Assembly (NCBI RefSeq): GCF_013408295.1
Contig: NZ_JACBYQ010000002.1
Location: 1,413,250 to 1,477,249 of the forward strand
Origin: Psychromicrobium silvestre
Lineage (GTDB): Bacteria; Actinomycetota; Actinomycetes; Actinomycetales; Micrococcaceae
Direction: 5' to 3'
Length of the DNA stretch: 64,000 bases
Positions 53,847 to 62,639 of this stretch are shown piece after piece; positions within the stretch are counted from its first letter, which is position 1; each line of letters starts with the position of its first letter. The notes beneath the pieces are model-generated. The model ran no database searches and was not told the DNA's origin. It was given only the letters and a program-made list of their open reading frames with translations. The position numbers were made by a program, and so were the translations under genes.

Positions 53847-55250
53847 GTGGAATCTACAAATCAGCAGTTCTTCCCGCAAGGATCGAGTTTCAGTCGACGC
53901 AACGTGCTTCGGGCGGCCGGACTGGCGGCGCTGGTGCCGGCGCTCGGCGGGCTGGCAGCCTGCGGTTCGGGTAAACCCGGAGAATCGGCGGGCGGCAGTT
54001 CGGCCGCCTCCGGCGTCACCACCTTGCAGTTTTGGCACCGTACCTTCACCCCGGTTGAGAATAAGTGGTACGCCGAGATTGTCAAGAAATTCAACGAATC
54101 GCAGTCCGCGATCAAGGTTGTTGATACCGAAGTGCCAGCCGATGCCTGGGACCAGAAGATGAAAGCGGCGCAGGCTGCCGGGAAAGCTCCCGATGTCTAT
54201 ACCTTCTCCGGCAGCATTCAGGAAGCGGTCGATGCCGGTCAATTTTACGAATTGGACAAGGTTGTCGCGGCGGACAAACTCGGCGAGATTCTCGATGCTG
54301 CGAAGCCCATCTCCGCAGTTGGCGGAAAGTTCTATGCCTATCCGCTGCTGCTTGAACCCCAGACGGTGCTGTTCTGGAACAAAGACCTGCTCAAGGCTGC
54401 CGGTGTCAACGCCGATCAGGGTCCGAAGACCTGGGATGAACTGCTCGCTGCCTGCGCCAAGATCAAACCGACCCTTGCGGATGGGCAATATTGCATTGCG
54501 CCAGCCTCCGATGGTGCCACCTTTGCTTGGTCCTCGGTAGGGCAGCAGTACAACTTTTCCGGCCACACCGCGCTTAGCGACGACTGGAAGTCGCCGAATA
54601 TCAACGACGACGGCTATAAGTCACTGATGGACAAGTACAAGCAGCTCTGGGACAACGGCTACATGCCGAAGCAGCCGCTCGCCGCCTACGTGGAGGGTAA
54701 AGACTTTGGGCAGCAGAAGGTCGCGTTCAAGGTATCTGGTTCTTGGATGATGTCCGAGATTGGATCCGACTATCCCGATCTGCTGGAAAAGACCGGAGTG
54801 GGGGCTTTCCCCTCTGCGGCCGATGCCGAAGGCCGTGGTGCCACCACCCTGGGCAACTTCAAGTGGGTCATCGACGCCAAGAGCAAGGGCTCGGAAGCGG
54901 CAGGCAAGTTCATCACCTGGGCGCTCGCCGACGATCCGCAGAACCTGGTGCCCTTCTTTACCGGCACCCAGTTCACCAAGATTCCGGTGCGTCAGTCGGT
55001 GCAGGATGCGGTTGCCGCTACCGATGGCGCGGCGAAAGCACCATGGTCGAGCGTCATTGTGAAGGACATTCTGCCCACCGGCATTCCGGAGCCAAAGTAC
55101 CCCTGGGACATTTCGCTAGCCGTCGGCACCGCGATGGAATCCGTGATGAAGGGGGCGGCCTCGGCCTCGGATGCCATCGGCACTGCAGAGAAGTCGATCA
55201 AGACAGTGATCGACAAGGATGGGCTAGCCGCTAAGGCGCCAGCCAAGTAA
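53847..55250 (+). CDS. Sugar ABC transporter substrate-binding lipoprotein
   Basis: The 467-residue protein has a twin-arginine-type signal (SRRNVL, residues 16-21) leading to a lipobox LAAC with Cys39. It is therefore a Tat- or Sec-exported lipoprotein on the outer face of the membrane. The body is a family 1 solute-binding protein ('TLQFWHRTFTPVENKWYAEIVKKFNESQ', 'PLLLEPQTVLFWNKDLLKAAGV', 'KVSGSWMMSEIGSDYP', 'GTQFTKIPVRQSVQDA'). It is the usual type for oligosaccharides. GTG 53847 follows AGGTGAGGGG. Two permease genes follow. Confidence 0.92.
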   Translation: MESTNQQFFPQGSSFSRRNVLRAAGLAALVPALGGLAACGSGKPGESAGGSSAASGVTTLQFWHRTFTPVENKWYAEIVKKFNESQSAIKVVDTEVPADAWDQKMKAAQAAGKAPDVYTFSGSIQEAVDAGQFYELDKVVAADKLGEILDAAKPISAVGGKFYAYPLLLEPQTVLFWNKDLLKAAGVNADQGPKTWDELLAACAKIKPTLADGQYCIAPASDGATFAWSSVGQQYNFSGHTALSDDWKSPNINDDGYKSLMDKYKQLWDNGYMPKQPLAAYVEGKDFGQQKVAFKVSGSWMMSEIGSDYPDLLEKTGVGAFPSAADAEGRGATTLGNFKWVIDAKSKGSEAAGKFITWALADDPQNLVPFFTGTQFTKIPVRQSVQDAVAATDGAAKAPWSSVIVKDILPTGIPEPKYPWDISLAVGTAMESVMKGAASASDAIGTAEKSIKTVIDKDGLAAKAPAK

Positions 55251-55320
55251 ATCGTTCATCAAGAGGGGTTCGCTCGGCGCCCACTCGCTACGTTTCGACA
55301 AGGATGACGGGATCCAGAAC

Positions 55321-56259
55321 ATGACCACTGAACAAGGGGCGGCTACACGGGCCACTCGTACTAAGAGCCGCAAGGACGCGCCTAGCAGCGGACGCCGAGA
55401 CGGGAAAGTTGCCTATCTGCTTCTGCTGCCCGTGTTGGTGTTGCTCGGGATCTTCGTCATCTGGCCTACCGTCTATGCCGGGTTTCTGTCCTTCCAAGAC
55501 TGGAGTTTCTACAAGGATCCGGAGTTCGTTGGATTCAAGAACTTTATCGACGTACTCAGCGACCCGCTTTTCTGGGGCTCCGTGGGGCGGGGGTTCTTGT
55601 TCGTGGCAATGACCGTGCCGATCATGTTGGTGTTGGCGTTCCTGTTCTCTAGCCTCGTGGTGAGCGTGTCGAAGCGATTCGCGGGGCTGCTCAAGGTCAG
55701 CATCTATATCCCGACCATCATCTCCGGGGTGATCACCTCGATCATCTTTGCCCTTATTTACAACTACTCCGGGGGCCTGCTGAACTGGTTCCTCGGGCGC
55801 TTCGGCATTGCGCCAACCGCCTGGCTGGGGGATCCCGCCTGGGCGCTGGTCTCCATCGCCGTTCCAGCCATCTGGCTCGGGATGGGGCTGACCTCGCTCA
55901 TCATGGTGGCCGCGATGGTGGACATTCCCTCGGAGTTCTACGAAGCCGCCGCCATGGAGGGGGCAAGCTGGTGGCAGAAGACCAGGTTCATCACGCTTCC
56001 GCAGATGAAAAACGTGGTGTTATACCTGCTGATTACCGGATTCATCGGTGCCATTCAGCAGTTCGAACTACCCCTGGTGATGACCGGTGGTGGCCCACTC
56101 GACTCGACCACGCTGCCAAATCTGTTCATTTTCAACCACTTCCGGAACGATATCGATGTCGGCTACTCGATTGCAGCTGCCCTACTACTTTTCGTGGTGC
56201 TCGGCTCGGTGTCCGCGCTGGTGTTCAAGTTCGTCAACTCGGAGAGGCTGGTGGACTGA
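55321..56259 (+). CDS. Sugar ABC transporter permease (MalF-type)
   Basis: The 312-residue protein has a basic N-terminus, then about six helices, and the EAA loop 'FYEAAAMEGASWWQKTRFITLPQMK'. It starts 'GKVAYLLLLPVLVLLGIFVIWPTVYAGFLSFQDWSFYKDPEFVGFKNF', the common form of family 1 sugar permeases. It is 70 bases after the binding protein, and the second permease begins one base after its stop. No ATPase gene is present. Confidence 0.93.
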   Translation: MTTEQGAATRATRTKSRKDAPSSGRRDGKVAYLLLLPVLVLLGIFVIWPTVYAGFLSFQDWSFYKDPEFVGFKNFIDVLSDPLFWGSVGRGFLFVAMTVPIMLVLAFLFSSLVVSVSKRFAGLLKVSIYIPTIISGVITSIIFALIYNYSGGLLNWFLGRFGIAPTAWLGDPAWALVSIAVPAIWLGMGLTSLIMVAAMVDIPSEFYEAAAMEGASWWQKTRFITLPQMKNVVLYLLITGFIGAIQQFELPLVMTGGGPLDSTTLPNLFIFNHFRNDIDVGYSIAAALLLFVVLGSVSALVFKFVNSERLVD

Positions 56260-56260
56260 G

Positions 56261-57154
56261 ATGACTGCCGTACAAGAAACTCCTCCCGCTGTGCTCACCG
56301 GCAAGTTGCGCTCCCGCCGCTCTGCTCCGCGCACGGCAGCTGGCTGGGTGGTGCTGATCGGAAAGATACTGGCCGGTCTGATCTTCGTTATTGCTGCGCT
56401 TTTCCCGCTGGCTTGGATGGTTATCGCCGGGTTTAAGGCTAAGACCGAGGTGATCTCTACGCCCTTCCAGTTCTTCCCGGAGGTCTGGAAATGGGAGAAC
56501 TACGCACAGATCCTGAGCGACCCGACCTTCGTACAGACCCTGGCTTGGACTTTCTTAGGTGCGGTGTTGTTCACCGTGCTGACGCTCGCGGTCAACTCGG
56601 TTGCCGCCTACGCCTTCGCTCGGTTGGAGTTCCGGTTCAAGCGCACGCTTTGGGCAATTGTGATCACCACCATGTTTATCCCGGGTATGACGATCCTGCT
56701 CACTAGCTTTGTGGTGGTAACCAACCTTTATATGCTCGATACCCTCGCAGTGCTGGTGATCCCGGGGGCCGCGAGCGCTGGCACCGTGTTCTTTATCCGG
56801 CAGTTCTACCTGAACATTCCGGTCAGCCTTGAAGAGGCCGCAATGCTCGATGGCTGTGGTCGTTTTACGATTTTCTGGCGGCTCTTCCTGCCGCTGTCGA
56901 AGCCGCCCTTCATCGTGATGGGAATCGCGGCTTTTCTGGGGTACTGGAACTCCTATGTTTGGCCAATTATGACCATTACCAGCCCGGAGCGTTTTGTGGT
57001 CCAGCAGTACCTGGCGACCTTCCGATCGGAGCGCAATACCGAGTTGGGGCTGCTAATGGCAGGGTCCGTACTTGCCGCGGCTCCAGTGATCATCCTGTTC
57101 CTAGCCTTCCAACGGCAGATCATTGGCAACATCAAGATGGCCGGGCTCAAATAG
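56261..57154 (+). CDS. Sugar ABC transporter permease (MalG-type)
   Basis: The 297-residue protein has about six helices. The EAA loop is 'SLEEAAMLDGCGRFTIFWRLFLPLSKP', and the end 'LAFQRQIIGNIKMAGLK' is the typical MalG-like terminus. ATG 56261 directly follows the previous stop. With the binding protein and MalF-type permease it forms the importer. The missing ATPase is probably a shared MsiK/MsmX-type subunit encoded elsewhere, as is common in Gram-positive sugar importers. Confidence 0.93.
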   Translation: MTAVQETPPAVLTGKLRSRRSAPRTAAGWVVLIGKILAGLIFVIAALFPLAWMVIAGFKAKTEVISTPFQFFPEVWKWENYAQILSDPTFVQTLAWTFLGAVLFTVLTLAVNSVAAYAFARLEFRFKRTLWAIVITTMFIPGMTILLTSFVVVTNLYMLDTLAVLVIPGAASAGTVFFIRQFYLNIPVSLEEAAMLDGCGRFTIFWRLFLPLSKPPFIVMGIAAFLGYWNSYVWPIMTITSPERFVVQQYLATFRSERNTELGLLMAGSVLAAAPVIILFLAFQRQIIGNIKMAGLK

Positions 57155-57216
57155 CTAAGCATCTTCTGCGATCCGGTTCCTTCGTCGCTGTTTTCCTTGC
57201 TGTCCGGTGCTTTCTG

Positions 57217-57274
57217 TTCGGGATAGCCCATTAGCTTCGGGATAGCCCACTGACTCGTCATTGGGCTATCCCGA
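57217..57274. repeat. Palindromic repeat family D, copy 2
   Basis: Two direct copies of TTCGGGATAGCCCA (57217-57230 and 57236-57249) are followed by the inverted unit TGGGCTATCCCGA (57262-57274). Compared with copy 1, T at one arm position became C and the partner A became G, so pairing is kept. It lies between the importer and ftsK; I see nothing else in this 276-base gap. Confidence 0.85.
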
Positions 57275-57430
57275 GGTCATTGAACTAACGCGATCCCTGG
57301 GCCTGGGCCGGGGGATGACAGAGCGAGGGGAGGCACCGCCGTCGAACATTTAAGCGTCCTTCTCAAGCTGTTTGGCCGGAAAAGCCTCCAAATCCCAGGA
57401 AAACAGCCTTTGCACAGGTAGCGTGAAGCT

Positions 57431-60244
57431 ATGGCGACTCGTACTTCCCCCGTGCGCCCCGCAGCTAGTCGCGCCCCCCAGGCGAAGAGTAAGACAACGG
57501 CTAGCTCTACTCGCACGCGCAAACAACCCGAACCCGAGGTGCAGCCCTGGCCCGTTCGGGCCATCGCTGGGCTGTGGCAGGGCATTGCCCATGCCATCGG
57601 CGCTGGCTTCCGCCGGATTGGCCACGATGTCTCTGGCCTGGACCCGGCCACACGTCGCGACGGCAGTGCGTTCTTATTGCTACTGCTCGCGGTGGGCATT
57701 GCCACCTTCGAATGGTGGGGATTGACCGGATGGTTCGCCGACGGCGTGCACGGAATTGTGGCCGGAACTTTCGGTTGGATGGGGCTGCTTTTGCCGCTCA
57801 TGCTGGTGATTTGCTCGATAGGCCAGTTCCGCTATCCCGAAAATGTCCGAGCAAATAATCGGGTGGCCATCGGGTTTTCCATTATGACCGTTGCCGGTGC
57901 TGCGATTGCGCATCTGGCGGGCGGTCAGCCCAGCCTGTCCAGTGGCTTCGCCGGGGTTAGTGGCGCGGGCGGAACGATCGGTTTCCTGGCCGCCGCGCCA
58001 ATTGCCGCGCTCAACCTCTGGCTTGCTGTTTTGGTCTATGCGCTGGTGGCTTTCATCAGTCTGCTGATTGTCACGGCGACTCCCTTCCGGGCTATCCCTT
58101 CCCGGCTTCGGCATCTCTACGAGCATTTGATGGGTCAAGACCTGCATCCAGATGCAGATCGTGACGGCCACGACCAGAGCTACTTATATGATCGGGATAG
58201 CAGCCCGAAGCCTAAAAAAGAGCACAGCAAACGCGGTCTATTCGGTCGCAAGAAGGACGAGGAAGACGGCTCACTGCTTGACGGCTTTACCGGTGACGAG
58301 GCCTTCGAGCACGCCTTGGTCGATGATGAATCGGCTGCTGCCGCGCAGACTACTCCATTGATCCCGCCGGGCGTACGGCGACCGACCAAAGCGGAGATTG
58401 CTGTCAACGAACTCAAATCCGCGCAGGGTCTGCCCACCGATTTGAACCCCACGGAACCGGTCACCGAGGCCATTTCGACCGTGGCTGCCCTGGCGGACGC
58501 ACCGCCGAAGCCGATGGCCAATCCAACGATTGCCGTCCATCACGTGGCTCCGCAAGCGCCGACCACTCCGATCCCGCAGCGTTCCGAGCAACTCAGCCTG
58601 GCCGGGGATGTCACTTACACCCTGCCGAATAACGAGGTACTGACCCCGGGATCTGCCCCGAAGGAGCGTACCGAGGCGAATGATGCCGTGGTGGCCCGGT
58701 TGACCGAGGTGCTTGACCAGTTCAAGGTCGACGCCCAGGTGACAGGTTTCTCCCGCGGACCGACCGTGACCCGCTATGAAATCGAACTCGGTCCGGGTAC
58801 CAAGGTGGAGCGGGTTACCGCGCTGAGCAAGAACATCTCCTATGCGGTGGCCAGCGCCGATGTCCGGATCCTCTCGCCGATCCCCGGCAAGAGTGCGATC
58901 GGCATTGAAATTCCGAATGTGGACAAGGAAATTGTTTCGCTCGGCGATGTGCTGCGTTCGCAGAACGCCCGACGCACCGACCATCCGATGGTGATGGGCG
59001 TGGGTAAGGATGTTGAGGGCGGCTTCGTGGTGGCCAACCTGGCCAAGATGCCGCACTTGCTGGTGGCCGGTGCAACCGGTGCCGGTAAGTCCTCGTTTGT
59101 GAACTCGATGATCACCTCGATCCTGATGCGGGCCACCCCGGATGAGGTCCGGATGGTGATGGTCGATCCGAAGCGCGTGGAGCTCACCGCCTATGAAGGT
59201 GTGCCGCACTTGATAACGCCGATCATCACCAACCCCAAGAAGGCTGCCGAGGCCTTGCAGTGGGTGGTACGAGAGATGGACACTCGCTACGACGATCTGT
59301 CCAACTTTGGTTTCAAGCACATCGATGATTTCAATAAGGCGGTGCGGGCCGGCAAGGTCAAGCTGCCGGTGGATTCCAAGCGGGTGCTCAAGCCCTATCC
59401 GTACCTCTTGGTGATTGTGGACGAGCTTGCCGATTTGATGATGGTTGCGCCGCGTGACGTGGAAGATTCCATTGTCCGAATCACCCAGTTGGCCCGTGCC
59501 GCCGGTATCCACCTGGTGCTCGCTACCCAGCGACCTTCGGTTGATGTGGTGACCGGCCTAATCAAGGCCAATGTGCCTTCCCGGATGGCCTTCGCCACCT
59601 CCTCGGTGACCGATTCCCGAGTGGTCTTGGACCAGCCGGGTGCGGAGAAGCTCTTGGGTCAGGGTGATGCTTTGTTCCTGCCGATGGGCGCCTCAAAGGC
59701 AATTCGTGTGCAGGGTGCCTGGGTGACTGAGTCGGAGATCCGCCAGGTGGTGGAGCACGTCAAGGGTCAGTTGCAAGCTGTCTATCGCGACGACGTCGCG
59801 GTGGAAGCACCCAAGAAACAGGTGGACGAGGAGATCGGCGACGATCTGGATGTGTTGTTGCAAGCCACCGAATTAGTGGTGACCACTCAATTCGGCTCCA
59901 CCTCGATGTTGCAGCGTAAGCTGCGCGTCGGATTCGCTAAAGCCGGTCGCCTGATGGACCTGCTGGAATCGCGTGGCGTGGTTGGCCCCTCTGAGGGTTC
60001 CAAAGCGCGAGATGTGCTGGTCAAGCCCGATGATCTGGCGGCCACCCTGGCTGCCATCCGTGGTGATGGACCCGCCGCCCCGGTCAGCCCGACCACGGAG
60101 GCGCTGGCTGCGAACGCCAATGTCAATCAGGGCTTCGGCGTGGACTTGGTGGCTGAAGACTTAGATGCACGGGCTCAGGCAGTGGATTATCACGACGGCG
60201 ATGATGATGATGGCGAGGACGCCTGGAGTCTGACCGGCCGCTAA
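57431..60244 (+). CDS. ftsK: DNA translocase FtsK/SpoIIIE
   Basis: Septum-located motor that clears and resolves chromosome termini at division. The 937-residue protein has an N-terminal membrane part (about residues 75-215, four helices), a charged linker, the RecA-like motor with Walker A 'GATGAGKS' (547-554), 'MVMVDPKRVELTAYEGVPHL', Walker B 'YLLVIVDELADLMM' and 'GIHLVLATQRPSVDVVTGLIKANVPSRMAF'. A C-terminal gamma domain follows ('LRVGFAKAGRLMDLLESRGVVGPSEGSKARDVLV') that recognises KOPS sites. The acidic tail is ordinary. Confidence 0.97.
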   Translation: MATRTSPVRPAASRAPQAKSKTTASSTRTRKQPEPEVQPWPVRAIAGLWQGIAHAIGAGFRRIGHDVSGLDPATRRDGSAFLLLLLAVGIATFEWWGLTGWFADGVHGIVAGTFGWMGLLLPLMLVICSIGQFRYPENVRANNRVAIGFSIMTVAGAAIAHLAGGQPSLSSGFAGVSGAGGTIGFLAAAPIAALNLWLAVLVYALVAFISLLIVTATPFRAIPSRLRHLYEHLMGQDLHPDADRDGHDQSYLYDRDSSPKPKKEHSKRGLFGRKKDEEDGSLLDGFTGDEAFEHALVDDESAAAAQTTPLIPPGVRRPTKAEIAVNELKSAQGLPTDLNPTEPVTEAISTVAALADAPPKPMANPTIAVHHVAPQAPTTPIPQRSEQLSLAGDVTYTLPNNEVLTPGSAPKERTEANDAVVARLTEVLDQFKVDAQVTGFSRGPTVTRYEIELGPGTKVERVTALSKNISYAVASADVRILSPIPGKSAIGIEIPNVDKEIVSLGDVLRSQNARRTDHPMVMGVGKDVEGGFVVANLAKMPHLLVAGATGAGKSSFVNSMITSILMRATPDEVRMVMVDPKRVELTAYEGVPHLITPIITNPKKAAEALQWVVREMDTRYDDLSNFGFKHIDDFNKAVRAGKVKLPVDSKRVLKPYPYLLVIVDELADLMMVAPRDVEDSIVRITQLARAAGIHLVLATQRPSVDVVTGLIKANVPSRMAFATSSVTDSRVVLDQPGAEKLLGQGDALFLPMGASKAIRVQGAWVTESEIRQVVEHVKGQLQAVYRDDVAVEAPKKQVDEEIGDDLDVLLQATELVVTTQFGSTSMLQRKLRVGFAKAGRLMDLLESRGVVGPSEGSKARDVLVKPDDLAATLAAIRGDGPAAPVSPTTEALAANANVNQGFGVDLVAEDLDARAQAVDYHDGDDDDGEDAWSLTGR

Positions 60245-60309
60245 GCATCGCCTTCGAGCCGTTTCCCTCCGAGGCTCCCGTTTCCCCTCAGGGACACCGT
60301 TCCCCTTTT

Positions 60310-60366
60310 CGAGTGTGGAGATCTGCATCTTATGAAGCACGAATAAGGTGCAGATCTCCACACTCG
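60310..60366. repeat. Palindromic repeat family A, copy 2
   Basis: CGAGTGTGGAGATCTGCA (60310-60327) and its complement (60349-60366) form an 18-bp stem identical to copy 1. CTTAT/ATAAG (60329-60333, 60343-60347) extends it past a T-G wobble to a 9-base loop. It fills most of the ftsK-pgsA gap. Confidence 0.9.
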
Positions 60367-60412
60367 CCGTTTACTCGACGTTTAACGGTGGCTCCGGGCT
60401 AAGGTAGTTGTT

Positions 60413-61021
60413 GTGACTAATTCGGAAACCCAGCCAGTGCCGGCACTGAATATTGCCAATGTACTGACCGTGCTGCGAATTTTGCTGGTGCCCTTTTTTG
60501 TGTGGTTTATGCTCGCCGATTCGGCCCAATACTCCTGGTGGCGCTGGGCTGGTGTGCTTACCTTTGCGGTAGCCATTTACACCGATAAGCTCGACGGCGA
60601 TCTGGCTCGCAGCCGCGGCCTGATCACCGATTTCGGCAAGATTGCCGATCCGATTGCGGACAAACTACTGATCGGTGCGGCGCTGCTGCTACTTTCCGGC
60701 CTGGGGGAGTTGCCCTGGTGGATCACCGTGCTGATGCTGGTCCGTGAACTGGGTATCACGGTGTTGCGCTTCGTGGTGATCAGGTACGGGGTCATCCCGG
60801 CTTCCCGAGGCGGCAAAATCAAGACCGTGCTGCAGACCGCAGCCATCCTGCTGTATCTTCTTCCGTTTACCCCGCAGTGGCCTTGGCTTAGCTTGGTGGC
60901 GCTCATCATGATGCTGGCCGCACTGATCGTCACCCTGGTCACGGGCCTCGATTACATTGTTCAAGCAGTGCGGCTGCGGCGAGCCGGAAACCAAGGAACA
61001 CAAGGAACAGGCTCCGAATGA
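60413..61021 (+). CDS. pgsA: CDP-diacylglycerol-glycerol-3-phosphate 3-phosphatidyltransferase (PgsA-like)
   Basis: Membrane enzyme of phosphatidylglycerol synthesis. The 202-residue protein has about five to six helices and the CDP-alcohol transferase motif 'TDKLDGDLARSRGLITDFGKIADPIADK', which fits D-x2-D-G-x2-A-R-x8-G-x3-D-x3-D. The N-terminal 'NIANVLTVLRILLVPFF' is standard. GTG 60413 is the start. cinA follows with a 4-base overlap (ATGA). The gene order ftsK-pgsA-cinA-clgR is conserved in actinobacteria. Confidence 0.93.
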   Translation: MTNSETQPVPALNIANVLTVLRILLVPFFVWFMLADSAQYSWWRWAGVLTFAVAIYTDKLDGDLARSRGLITDFGKIADPIADKLLIGAALLLLSGLGELPWWITVLMLVRELGITVLRFVVIRYGVIPASRGGKIKTVLQTAAILLYLLPFTPQWPWLSLVALIMMLAALIVTLVTGLDYIVQAVRLRRAGNQGTQGTGSE

Positions 61022-61542
61022 GCACCGGGCCGAGTACCGCCGAGTTGGTTGCCTCGCTGATTGAACGCGGGCTGAGCCTAGCCACGGCGGAATCCCTCAC
61101 CGGTGGTGCAGTGGCTACGGAACTGGTGGGCGTGCCCGGGGTCTCCGCAACCTTCCAGGGCGGAGTGGTGGCTTATCAGAACAGCGTCAAAGCCTCTGTG
61201 CTCGGTGTCTCCGAGGAACTGCTGGAACGCGTTGGCTCGGTCGATGGAGAAGTCGCCGTGCAGATGGCCCTTGGCGTTTGCCGGATCACCGGTGCGAACG
61301 TCGGGCTCGCCACCACCGGCGCCGCAGGTCCCGAGGCCCACGACGGTAAAGCCGTTGGCACGGTGTTCCTGGCAGTCGCTCTAAATGGTGTCGCCCAATA
61401 CCGGGAATATCACTTCGACGGCGACCGTGAGGCGATTAGAGCGCAAGCCCGGCATAGCGCGCTGAGCCTGCTGGCCGACGTCGTAAACTCCTCACAGCAA
61501 ACTTTCGGGAAGCAACCGGGAACAAAACAATTTGATCGTTAG
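61018..61542 (+). CDS. cinA: CinA C-terminal-type nicotinamide-nucleotide amidohydrolase (PncC)
   Basis: Deamidates nicotinamide mononucleotide in NAD salvage, after the characterised PncC/CinA C-terminal family. The 174-residue protein consists of this domain only: 'LATAESLTGGAVATELVGVPGVSATFQGGVVAYQNSVKASVLGV', 'GANVGLATTGAAGP' and 'GTVFLAVALNG'. The catalytic Ser-Thr-Lys set is expected in the first and second motifs. It overlaps pgsA by 4 bases. Confidence 0.93.
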   Translation: MSTGPSTAELVASLIERGLSLATAESLTGGAVATELVGVPGVSATFQGGVVAYQNSVKASVLGVSEELLERVGSVDGEVAVQMALGVCRITGANVGLATTGAAGPEAHDGKAVGTVFLAVALNGVAQYREYHFDGDREAIRAQARHSALSLLADVVNSSQQTFGKQPGTKQFDR

Positions 61543-61558
61543 TTGGTCAATATATCCG

Positions 61559-61575
61559 GGCGGCAGATAACCGCC
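61559..61575. promoter_or_regulatory. Inverted repeat in the clgR-like promoter
   Basis: GGCGG (61559-61563) and CCGCC (61571-61575) flank AGATAA-like bases, covering the -10 candidate GATAAC that is 17 bases from TTGGTC. The position suits autoregulation by the downstream gene. The match to the published ClgR motif is not close, so this is tentative. Confidence 0.35.
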
Positions 61576-61623
61576 TAAGATGGAAGCATAAGTTCCCCGT
61601 CAGGGGAGAGCCAAAGGGAGTAA

Positions 61624-62058
61624 ATGGTGAAACAACCCGTATCCGTAAACGGCGTGGTGCGCTGGCGTGATGTGGGTTTGGCAAACGAGGCCAAGGCGGA
61701 TTCCGGCAGCGGCAAGAAGCTGGTAGTTATCCGTCATGAAATTGGGGACGTTCTGCGAGACCTGCGTCAGCGTCAAGGACGTACTTTGCGCGAAGTTTCG
61801 CATAACGCTCGGGTCTCACTGGGCTATTTGAGTGAAGTCGAGCGTGGTCAGAAGGAAGCTTCTTCCGAGCTGCTTTCATCGATCTGCGGGGCTCTTGATG
61901 TCCCGTTGTCGATGATGCTACGCGAGGTCAGCGACCGGTTGGCAGTGGCCGAAGGATTGGCAGTGCCGGACACCGTTCCGCAAGATTTCGCCGCTCGCTA
62001 TGGGCGCACGCTAGACGACGAATTCTCTGCAGAGTTCCCGTCGCCCGCCTACAACTAA
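61624..62058 (+). CDS. ClgR-like XRE-family regulator
   Basis: The 144-residue protein has a helix-turn-helix of the ClgR type ('[68 protein letters not shown]', core '[20 protein letters not shown]'). ClgR activates clp protease and other stress genes in actinobacteria and is itself a protease substrate. The N-terminal 30 residues are variable. The terminal 'SPAYN' is short and may be recognised by a protease. The start is ATG 61624 after AAAGGGAGTAA. A hairpin CCCCGTCAGGGG lies in its leader. Confidence 0.85.
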   Translation: MVKQPVSVNGVVRWRDVGLANEAKADSGSGKKLVVIRHEIGDVLRDLRQRQGRTLREVSHNARVSLGYLSEVERGQKEASSELLSSICGALDVPLSMMLREVSDRLAVAEGLAVPDTVPQDFAARYGRTLDDEFSAEFPSPAYN

Positions 62059-62067
62059 TAACTTAAC

Positions 62068-62100
62068 CGATGCCCGGCACTGCGGTGGTGCCGGGCATCG
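62068..62100. terminator. Bidirectional hairpin between clgR-like and marR genes
   Basis: A perfect 13-bp stem, CGATGCCCGGCAC (62068-62080) and GTGCCGGGCATCG (62088-62100), has a 7-base loop. It begins 10 bases after the clgR-like stop and lies between convergent genes. It has no U-run. Confidence 0.75.
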
Positions 62101-62125
62101 CCATGCCCGGACTCAGTGCTACCGG

Positions 62126-62611
62126 CTAGTTTTCGTAATAGTTCTCGCTGAATTTACGCAATAGTCGGGCAAACTCCCGGACATCCGCAGGGGACCAGGC
62201 CGCCAAACGATCATCCAGGGCTTGCTTTCGAGCGGTCTGGCTCTGCTTGACCTGATGTGTTCCCTTTTCCGTCAGGTGGATGAGCTGGGCGCGACCGTCT
62301 TGTGGATCGTCGAGTTTGTGGACCAGACCGATATCTTGCAGAAAAGCGATCTGGCGGCTTACCGAGGGCTTGCCAACTCCGATATTTGCGGCCAGATCGG
62401 TCAGCCGCATGGGGCCGTCATTGAACAAAATAGCCAATAAACCATAGGCCGAAGGCTCAAGGTCTGGGTGTACGGCACGAGCAAGTTGATAGGAAGCCGC
62501 ACGGGAGCGACGCCAAAGCAGACTCAATTGTTCTTCGGCGGCTTTGATGGCCTCTTCGTCGGGACGATTCTGAGCGGCGGGCTCAGCTGGTCCTGGTTGC
62601 GGGGTCGTCAT
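62126..62611 (-). CDS. MarR-family transcriptional regulator
   Basis: The 161-residue winged-helix protein has 'LEPSAYGLLAILFNDGPMRLTDLAANIGVGKPSVSRQIAFLQDIGLVHKLDDPQDGRAQLIHLTEKG' (core 'VGKPSVSRQIAFLQDIGLV' and the wing 'DPQDGRAQLIHLTEKG'). It starts at ATG 62611. It is divergent from the DUF3046 gene with only 28 bases between the two starts. No transporter or enzyme target is adjacent, so it may act on distant genes. Its position near recA varies among relatives. Confidence 0.9.
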   Translation of the reverse strand: MTTPQPGPAEPAAQNRPDEEAIKAAEEQLSLLWRRSRAASYQLARAVHPDLEPSAYGLLAILFNDGPMRLTDLAANIGVGKPSVSRQIAFLQDIGLVHKLDDPQDGRAQLIHLTEKGTHQVKQSQTARKQALDDRLAAWSPADVREFARLLRKFSENYYEN

Positions 62612-62639
62612 TGGAACATTCTAGTGGGAGGATCGAATA

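Noticed and set aside
57217..57274. Possible CRISPR-like direct repeats
   Set aside because: Only two direct 14-base units with a 5-base spacing plus an inverted unit; no regular spacers and no cas genes. Treated as palindromic repeat family D.
58271..59512. Minus-strand open frame of 413 codons opposite ftsK
   Set aside because: Antisense shadow of the ftsK motor domain.
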